Source of the DNA: Acidimicrobiia bacterium
Lineage (GTDB): Bacteria > Actinomycetota > Acidimicrobiia > Spongiisociales > SHLN01
DNA length: 10,869 bases
Direction of reading: 5' to 3'
NCBI GenBank assembly: GCA_004283105.1
Contig: SHLN01000073.1
Coordinates: 1 to 10,869 of the forward strand
Part shown: one piece after another, positions 5,881 through 10,869 of the stretch
Layout of the letters: every line of letters begins with the position of its first letter
Position numbering within the stretch: position 1 is the stretch's first letter
Notes under the pieces: model-generated
Told to the model about the DNA's origin: nothing
Database searches by the model: none
Seen by the model: the letters and a program-made list of their open reading frames with translations, nothing else
Program-made: the position numbers and the translations under genes

Positions 5881-6863
5881 TGCGGGCCGTCATCTGCCGC
5901 CAGCTGGGTCCGGTCGACCAGCTCGAAATCGGCGAGCTCCCCGATCCCGAGCCCGGCCCGGGCGAAGTGGTCATCGACGTTCGCGTCGCCGCCCTCAACT
6001 TCCCAGACACGCTCATCATCGAAGGCAAGTACCAGTTCCGACCCGAACCCCCGTTCTCGCCCGGCGGCGAAGCGGCCGGGGTGATCTCGGCGGTCGGCGA
6101 GGGCGTTGACTGGGAGGTTGGGACCCCGGTTGTCGCCGTCCACACCCAGGGAGCGTTTGCCGAGAAGTGGCTCGTTCCCGCCGCCGTCACGCTTCCGCTG
6201 CCGCCCGGCCTCAGCTTTGAGCAGGCGGCGGGGTTCACTATGACCTATGGAACGTCCTACTACGCCCTCAAGCAACGGGCCGACCTGCAACCGGGCGAGA
6301 CGCTGCTGGTGCTGGGTGCCGCCGGGGGCGTCGGTTCGGCCGCCGTCGAGCTGGGGAAGGCGATGGGGGCAACGGTCATCGCGGCGGTCTCGACGGCTGA
6401 GAAGGCGGCCTTCGCCGCATCACTCGGAGCCGACCACACAATCAACTACGGGGAGGTCGGGCTGCGGGAGGCGATCAAGGAGATCACAGGCGGCACCGGC
6501 GCTGATGTCGTGTACGACCCCGTGGGCGGCGAGTTGTCCGAGCCTGCCTTTCGCAGCATCGCCTGGAACGGCCGGTTCCTGGTGATCGGGTTCGCCGCCG
6601 GTGACATCCCGTCTATCCCCCTCAACCTGCCACTCCTAAAGGGTGCCTCGATCGTCGGCGTGTTCTGGGGAAGCTGGATACGGCGGAGCCCTGCTGAGGC
6701 AGCCGAGAGCTTCCGTGAGCTCTACGAAATGGCAGCCGCCGACACCATTGAGCCCCGCATCAGCGCCATCCACGAGTTCGAGAATTACGCCGAAGCCCTT
6801 CGTGATCTCACCAGTCGGACCGCCATGGGGAAGGTTTTGCTACGGATCGCTGCTGGCTCCTAG
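5880..6863 (+). CDS. Zinc-independent MDR oxidoreductase, NADPH:quinone reductase type
   Basis: A 327-residue medium-chain dehydrogenase/reductase. The N-terminal GroES-like domain includes ALNFPDTLIIEGKYQ (38-52) and PGGEAAGVISAVGEGV (61-76), typical of the quinone oxidoreductase branch (NFPD rather than a Cys/His zinc ligand set). The Rossmann domain begins at LLVLGAAGGVGSAAVELGKA (142-161), with the NADP-binding A-A-G-G-V-G loop at 147-152 and LGADHTINY at 182-190. No structural zinc cysteine cluster is present. It is likely a cytoplasmic NADPH-dependent reductase of quinones, enones or an enoyl-CoA-like substrate. Its 1-nt overlap with the MaoC gene suggests action on related acyl intermediates (inferred). 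The length is normal and the frame intact. It has no strong ribosome-binding site of its own, in keeping with coupled translation. Confidence 0.9.
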   Translation: MRAVICRQLGPVDQLEIGELPDPEPGPGEVVIDVRVAALNFPDTLIIEGKYQFRPEPPFSPGGEAAGVISAVGEGVDWEVGTPVVAVHTQGAFAEKWLVPAAVTLPLPPGLSFEQAAGFTMTYGTSYYALKQRADLQPGETLLVLGAAGGVGSAAVELGKAMGATVIAAVSTAEKAAFAASLGADHTINYGEVGLREAIKEITGGTGADVVYDPVGGELSEPAFRSIAWNGRFLVIGFAAGDIPSIPLNLPLLKGASIVGVFWGSWIRRSPAEAAESFRELYEMAAADTIEPRISAIHEFENYAEALRDLTSRTAMGKVLLRIAAGS

Positions 6864-6910
6864 CTACTCGCTTCTAGCAAGCAGCGAGTGGCGAGCGGCT
6901 AGTAGCGAGT
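6863..6910. terminator. Inverted repeats between convergent genes, probable bidirectional terminator
   Basis: GCTACTCGCT (6863-6872) pairs with AGCGAGTGGC (6883-6892) with one G-U. Alternatively, ACTCGCTTCTAGC (6866-6878) pairs with GCTAGTAGCGAGT (6898-6910) at 12 of 13 positions. AGCGAGT occurs directly at 6883 and 6904. The element fills the 46-bp gap between the oxidoreductase stop (6861-6863) and the minus-strand dehydrogenase stop (6912-6910). No poly-T tract is present on either strand. Confidence 0.5.
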
Positions 6911-7686
6911 TACGTCTCAAAGCTCGCTCGCAACTTCCTCATGCCTTCTAGCCACCGGTCGTAGTCGGCGGCCTTGTTCTGGAAGTACCCGGCGACCTCG
7001 GGGTGCGGGAGGATGAGGAAGCGTTCCTCCCGGATTCCGTCGATGACCGAGGCAGCCACCTCGGCGGGCTCGATCATGAGGCTCTCTACCCAGGCAGCGG
7101 CCGCCGGGGTCGTCTTGGCAGAGCGACCCATGGGGGTGTCCACGAATTGCGGTGCCAGGCACGACACCCGTATGCCGCGATCGCCGTAGGTGATAGCCAG
7201 CCACTCGGCGAGGGCTACCGAGGCATGCTTGGTGACCGCATACGATGCCGTGTCGAGGCTCGTCGTGAGACCGGCGGCAGATGAGGTGAGGACCAGATAC
7301 CCCTCCCCCCTGGCGAGCATGCCCGGCAACACCGCTCCGGCCGCGTGTACCTGCGACATGACGTTCACGTCCCAGCTCCGTTGCCATACCTCGAGGTCCG
7401 AGTCGACATCGCCGGGCAAGGCGACGCCGGCGTTGGCGCAGAAGATATCAATGGGACCGTGTTCCGACTCCACGGCATCCACCATGGCGGCAACGGCCGT
7501 CGCATCGGCTGCGTCCAACGGCCAGGCGCTCCCCCCGATCTCGGCCGCCACCGCTTCGGCGGCCGATCCATCGAGGTCGGCTACCGCGACGTGCCGTGCC
7601 CCCTCGGCCCGGAACGCACGGGCGAGAGCTGCCCCGATCCCGCCGCCGCCAGCGGTGATGACGGCTATTCGATCATTGAGTTCCAC
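6910..7686 (-). CDS. Short-chain dehydrogenase/reductase (SDR)
   Basis: A 258-residue classical SDR on the minus strand. GTG 7686 is chosen as the start because AGGAGG (7699-7694) lies 7 nt upstream; an ATG at 7713 in the same frame lacks this and would add nine residues of poor character. The cofactor motif T-A-G-G-G-G-I-G is at residues 11-18, with ADLDG after strand 2 (Asp37, Asp39), which favours NAD(H). CANAGVA (83-89) is the N-A-G motif. TSSAAG gives the catalytic Ser (135 or 136), and S-Y-A-V-T-K gives Tyr149 and Lys153. After the active site, PQFVDTPMG is typical of SDRs. It should oxidise or reduce a hydroxyl/keto group; the substrate is unknown. It is monocistronic here, converging with the oxidoreductase and diverging from the GH57 lipoprotein gene. 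With the MaoC and MDR genes it could serve lipid or xenobiotic metabolism, but there is no direct link. Confidence 0.9.
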   Translation of the reverse strand: MELNDRIAVITAGGGGIGAALARAFRAEGARHVAVADLDGSAAEAVAAEIGGSAWPLDAADATAVAAMVDAVESEHGPIDIFCANAGVALPGDVDSDLEVWQRSWDVNVMSQVHAAGAVLPGMLARGEGYLVLTSSAAGLTTSLDTASYAVTKHASVALAEWLAITYGDRGIRVSCLAPQFVDTPMGRSAKTTPAAAAWVESLMIEPAEVAASVIDGIREERFLILPHPEVAGYFQNKAADYDRWLEGMRKLRASFET

Positions 7687-7711
7687 TCCACGGCCTCCTG
7701 TTGCTGGCTGC

Positions 7712-7717
7712 ATCGTA
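7712..7717 (-). promoter_or_regulatory. Possible -10 element of the SDR gene
   Basis: On the minus strand TACGAT lies about 25 nt before the GTG at 7686, which would place the transcript start near 7705 and keep the AGGAGG site in the leader. No convincing -35 element was found at the usual distance, so this is weak. Confidence 0.22.
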
Positions 7718-7757
7718 CGAGACGATGACGACAGCCGCCTGCGTCACACGCCCCTCC

Positions 7758-7763
7758 TACAAT
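7758..7763 (+). promoter_or_regulatory. Probable -10 element for a leaderless mRNA of the GH57 gene
   Basis: TACAAT matches the TATAAT consensus at five of six positions and ends 7 nt before ATG 7771, so transcription would begin at or next to the start codon. There is no purine-rich ribosome-binding site before the ATG (the preceding bases are C-rich), which agrees with leaderless translation, common in actinobacteria. The -35 region is not recognisable. Confidence 0.5.
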
Positions 7764-7770
7764 CGCCCCC

Positions 7771-10767
7771 ATGAAACGACTTCTCACCCTCGTCGCCATC
7801 CTCGCCCTCCTTGCGACCGCCTGTAGCCGCAGCGACAACGCCGACACCGCGACAACCACCGGGGATGCCGACACCACCACGACCTCCTCCAGCACACCGA
7901 CGACGACTCCCCCCGCCGCCGAGGTCGACCTGGAGCTGATGCTCCTCTACCACCAGCATCAACCGCTCTATCCCAAGGATGCCGACGGCGTCGTGACACG
8001 CCCGTGGGTGCGTGTGCATGCCACCAAGGACTACTGGGACATGGCGGCCATCCTTCGCGACTATCCGGGAGTGAAGGCGACCTTCAATCTCACCCCGGTC
8101 TTGCTCCTCCAGCTCGAGGAGCTCAGCAACGGGGTGAAGGACATCTACTGGGTGCTCACCGAGGTCCCGGCCGATGAGCTGACCGACGAGAACAAGCAGT
8201 TCATTTACGACCGGTTCTTCGACTCCTCTCCCAAGCAGATCGGGCGCTTCCCGCGGTATCAGGAGCTCCGCACACAGAAGGACTCCTTCGGGATCGAATC
8301 CTTTACCGAGGGGGACTTCCGTGACCTACAGCTGCTCTTCAACTTGTCGTGGACGGACCCGAGCTTCCTGGCCGAGGAGCCGCTCGCCGGCCTCGTCGCC
8401 AAAGAACGGGACTACACCGAAGCCGACAAAGCAACGGTCATGGATGAGCACCTGCGCATCATCCGCGAGGTCATCCCCCTTCACCGCGAGATGTGGGATT
8501 CGGGTCAGATCGAGGTCATCACGACGCCTCTCGCCCACCCAATCCTCCCGCTCATCGCCGATACGAACCTCGCCATCGTCGGTGACCCGACCGGCCTGCT
8601 TCCCACCAATCAGTTCCGCCAGATCGCCGACGCCCGGACGCACATCCAGGAGGGTCTCGCCGAGGCAGAGCGGCTCCTCGGCCGCCGGCCCGAAGGGATG
8701 TGGCCCGGCGAGGGTGCCGTGGCCGAGGCGGTCATGCCCTTCTTCGCCAAGGAAGGCGTCCGGTGGGTGGCCACCGGAGAGGATGTGCTCGCGCCGTCGC
8801 TCGGACTCGGAACTTTCGAACGGGATGACACCGGGACCGTGATCGAGGCCGAGGCTCTTTACCAGCCGTACCTGGCCGACAACCCGAACGACCCGGACGT
8901 TGCGATGTTCTTCCGCGACCTCACCATCAGCGACCAGATGGGATTTCAATACTCGGGCAAGTCGCCCGACGAAGCGGCAGCAGACTTCCTCGGGCGGCTG
9001 CAGGCGATCAAGGACCGGCTCGAGGCACAGGGAGCGTCCGGAACGCACGTGGTGTCGGTGATACTGGACGGCGAGAACGCCTGGGAGTCCTACGACAACG
9101 ACGGCATCCCGTTCTTCCAGGCGCTCTACACGGCCATCGAAGGAGCCGACTTCTTCGAGACGGTCACCCCGGGCGAGATCCTCGACGAGCAGGGCGACTC
9201 CCTCACCGTGCTTCCCGAGGTGTGGCCGGGAGCCTGGTTCTCGCCCAATTACGCCACCTGGATCGGGGAGCCCGAGGAGGCCACGGCGTGGGACTACCTG
9301 TTCCGCATGCGGCGGGACTTCGGCGCCGCCGAACGGTCCGGCGACGTCCCCGAGGCCGACCTCGCTGCCGCCCGGCGAATCATGCTCTTTGCCGAAGGAT
9401 CCGACTGGTTCTGGTGGTACGGGGCCGACCAGGACTCCGGCAACGACGATTACTTCGACACGGCATACCGTGAGTTGCTCGGTCAGGTCTACGACCTCCT
9501 CGGCGAGGACCGGCCCGGCTACGTGAGCGTGCCCATCATTCCCGAGACCGCCGTGCTCGCCGAGCGTTCGCCCGAGGACATCCTGACCATCCAGGTCGGC
9601 GCCGGTCCCGGCGACGAAGGCTGGCAGTCGGCCGGGTACTACCCGGGCGGAGTCAACGACCTGGTCGACGGCCTCTACTACGCCTTCGACAAGGACAACC
9701 TCTACCTGCGGGTGGATGGTCCGTCGCGGGCCACTGTCGGCACTCAGGAGATCTACCTCGGTGCCCAATCAGGGACCAAGCGCGCCGTCACCATGGACGA
9801 CCGGGTGCTCGGCTTCGGTGCCACCCACCTGGTGCGGTTCGAGGGAGCCGGGGCCTGCCTCTATGCCCCGCTACCGGTGCCCGGCAATCCGCAGCTGCCG
9901 GACTGTCAGGAGATCGAAGCCAGCACGAGCGGAGACAGCTACATCGTGGCCGTGCCGGTGCGCTCGTTCGGCGCCCTCGAGGAAGGGGACTCGGTGCTCA
10001 TCAAGACCCTCTTTGGAGAGCTGTTCCCGACAGACGGACCGGCTCTCGCCCAGGCTCCAAACCTGTCGGATCTCGAAGTGGTGCGAACCGTTGCCGATCC
10101 GACCGGGGACGACCACGGACCGGGCACCTACTCGTATCCGACCGACGGCGTATTCATCCCCAACTCCTATGATCTCACCAACTTCGAAGTCGGGTTGTCG
10201 GGTGACAACGTCGTGTTCAACATCGAGGTGAACACGGTCATCAACAACGCCTGGGGCAGTCCCAATGGCCTCTCCATCCAGACGTTCGACATCTACATCG
10301 ACCAGGACCCCGGGTCCGGGACCGGTGCCCAGGACCTCATCGACGGCCGCAATGCGTCCCTCAGTCCCGAGAACGGATGGGAGTACGGCGTCACCGTTGA
10401 GGGATGGCAGCCGGCCGTCTACGTTGCCCAGGCCGACGGCACCACCGAGGAGACCAAGCCGACCTTCGACGTCGTAGTGCTCGGTGATCGGGGCAAGGTG
10501 ATCGTGCGGATCCCGCAGGCCATCTTCGGCGAGGGCGACCCGGCCGAGTGGGGCTATGCACTCGTCGTGATGAGCCAGGAGGGCTTCCCCGCGCCCGGCG
10601 TCCGCCGCGTCCGCGACGTGAGCGCGACTGCCGAGCAGTGGAGGGTCGGGGGTGGCGACTCAGCAGCCGGCGATACCCGAATCATCGATGCGCTGTGGGA
10701 GATCGAAGGCGAAGCCGAAGCGCTCCTGGCCCAACGAATCGTTCCACTGGTAGCGCCGACGCAGTGA
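7771..10767 (+). CDS. GH57-family glycosidase lipoprotein with glucodextranase/amylopullulanase-like C-terminal modules
   Basis: A 998-residue exported lipoprotein. Residues 1-18 are a signal peptide ending LLATAC (lipobox, lipidated Cys18), then a Thr/Ser/Pro linker to about 50. The GH57 domain (about 53-580) opens with LMLLYHQHQPLY, the family's H-Q-P motif (63-65). GMWPGEGAV provides the expected nucleophile Glu314; VSVILDGENAWE the expected acid/base Asp433; DWFWWYGADQDSGNDDYFD (545-563) is a further conserved GH57 block. A first beta-rich module (about 603-770) contains YYAFDKDNLYLRVDG. A second (about 775-985) contains DPTGDDHGPGTYSYP and DLTNFEVG, like the C-terminal binding module of glucodextranase and amylopullulanases (Pfam Glucodextran_C type). 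The only cysteines after Cys18 are 696 and 712, a possible disulfide. It is likely a surface-bound alpha-amylase, pullulanase or glucanotransferase; the exact specificity is not readable. It stands alone on this strand, divergent from the SDR gene. Confidence 0.88.
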   Translation: MKRLLTLVAILALLATACSRSDNADTATTTGDADTTTTSSSTPTTTPPAAEVDLELMLLYHQHQPLYPKDADGVVTRPWVRVHATKDYWDMAAILRDYPGVKATFNLTPVLLLQLEELSNGVKDIYWVLTEVPADELTDENKQFIYDRFFDSSPKQIGRFPRYQELRTQKDSFGIESFTEGDFRDLQLLFNLSWTDPSFLAEEPLAGLVAKERDYTEADKATVMDEHLRIIREVIPLHREMWDSGQIEVITTPLAHPILPLIADTNLAIVGDPTGLLPTNQFRQIADARTHIQEGLAEAERLLGRRPEGMWPGEGAVAEAVMPFFAKEGVRWVATGEDVLAPSLGLGTFERDDTGTVIEAEALYQPYLADNPNDPDVAMFFRDLTISDQMGFQYSGKSPDEAAADFLGRLQAIKDRLEAQGASGTHVVSVILDGENAWESYDNDGIPFFQALYTAIEGADFFETVTPGEILDEQGDSLTVLPEVWPGAWFSPNYATWIGEPEEATAWDYLFRMRRDFGAAERSGDVPEADLAAARRIMLFAEGSDWFWWYGADQDSGNDDYFDTAYRELLGQVYDLLGEDRPGYVSVPIIPETAVLAERSPEDILTIQVGAGPGDEGWQSAGYYPGGVNDLVDGLYYAFDKDNLYLRVDGPSRATVGTQEIYLGAQSGTKRAVTMDDRVLGFGATHLVRFEGAGACLYAPLPVPGNPQLPDCQEIEASTSGDSYIVAVPVRSFGALEEGDSVLIKTLFGELFPTDGPALAQAPNLSDLEVVRTVADPTGDDHGPGTYSYPTDGVFIPNSYDLTNFEVGLSGDNVVFNIEVNTVINNAWGSPNGLSIQTFDIYIDQDPGSGTGAQDLIDGRNASLSPENGWEYGVTVEGWQPAVYVAQADGTTEETKPTFDVVVLGDRGKVIVRIPQAIFGEGDPAEWGYALVVMSQEGFPAPGVRRVRDVSATAEQWRVGGGDSAAGDTRIIDALWEIEGEAEALLAQRIVPLVAPTQ

Positions 10768-10869
10768 CTCGCCTCTCCCTTCCCGGCTTCTTCTCCCCTC
10801 CCACACTCTTCTCCCCTCCCGGCTTGGTATGGAACTGACGGAGGTTGCACACCTTGGCGGGAGGGGTAC
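10768..10869 (+). other. Right-edge spacer with C/T-rich direct repeat and possible next gene start
   Basis: CTTCTCCCCTCCC occurs at 10790-10802 and again at 10808-10820. After it, ATG 10829 opens a frame to the window edge (MELTEVAHLGGRG), without a ribosome-binding site. Alternatively TTG 10854 follows GGAGG (10840-10844) by 9 nt. Either could be the start of the next gene, but too little is present to decide or to name it. No terminator hairpin was seen after the GH57 gene. Confidence 0.3.

Noticed and set aside
8326..9768. 480-codon open frame antisense to the GH57 gene
   Set aside because: It lies opposite a clearly recognisable GH57 coding sequence; long antisense frames are expected in GC-rich DNA and its translation resembles no family I know.
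1..10869. tRNA, rRNA, insertion sequences or attachment sites
   Set aside because: No cloverleaf, conserved rRNA block, transposase motif or terminal repeat pair was seen on either strand.

Overview
The window is GC-rich coding DNA with GTG starts, an ATGA-coupled operon, one probable leaderless mRNA and Thr/Ser/Pro-rich lipoprotein linkers. This suggests a high-GC actinobacterium, perhaps of the Acidimicrobiia type. That placement is inferred from style and protein families only; there is no rRNA or other taxonomic marker here.

Left part (1-5270). The 5' end of a GDSL/SGNH hydrolase gene runs off the left edge on the minus strand. It diverges from a gene for a 772-residue, single-pass membrane protein with a large extracytoplasmic Asp-box beta-propeller. 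Next come an ECF sigma factor and, overlapping its stop by ATGA, a second propeller protein that is a full-length paralogue of the first. This second gene carries one frameshift and one in-frame TAA, so it is a probable pseudogene or contains sequence errors. Both propeller genes have the same architecture: a cytoplasmic stub, a TM helix, a probable seven-bladed propeller, and an unrecognised acidic module of about 70-90 residues inserted in blades 3 (two tandem copies) and 6 (one copy). Almost identical ECF-type promoters (GGAACC-N16-CGTCTA) precede the first propeller gene and the sigma gene. Together these suggest one self-regulated ECF regulon with membrane-anchored surface propellers as partners or targets. 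This is the most novel content of the window.

Middle part (5271-7686). A spacer with three short triloop hairpins is followed by a tightly coupled pair, a MaoC-like hydratase and a zinc-free NADPH:quinone-reductase-type MDR protein. They converge on a minus-strand short-chain dehydrogenase, with a hairpin between them. These look like ordinary acyl-CoA or lipid/redox metabolism genes.

Right part (7687-10869). A 998-residue lipoprotein has an N-terminal GH57 glycosidase domain and C-terminal beta-sandwich modules like those of glucodextranase and amylopullulanase. It is probably a surface alpha-glucan-degrading enzyme transcribed without a leader. The last 100 bases hold a short direct repeat and possibly the first codons of another gene.
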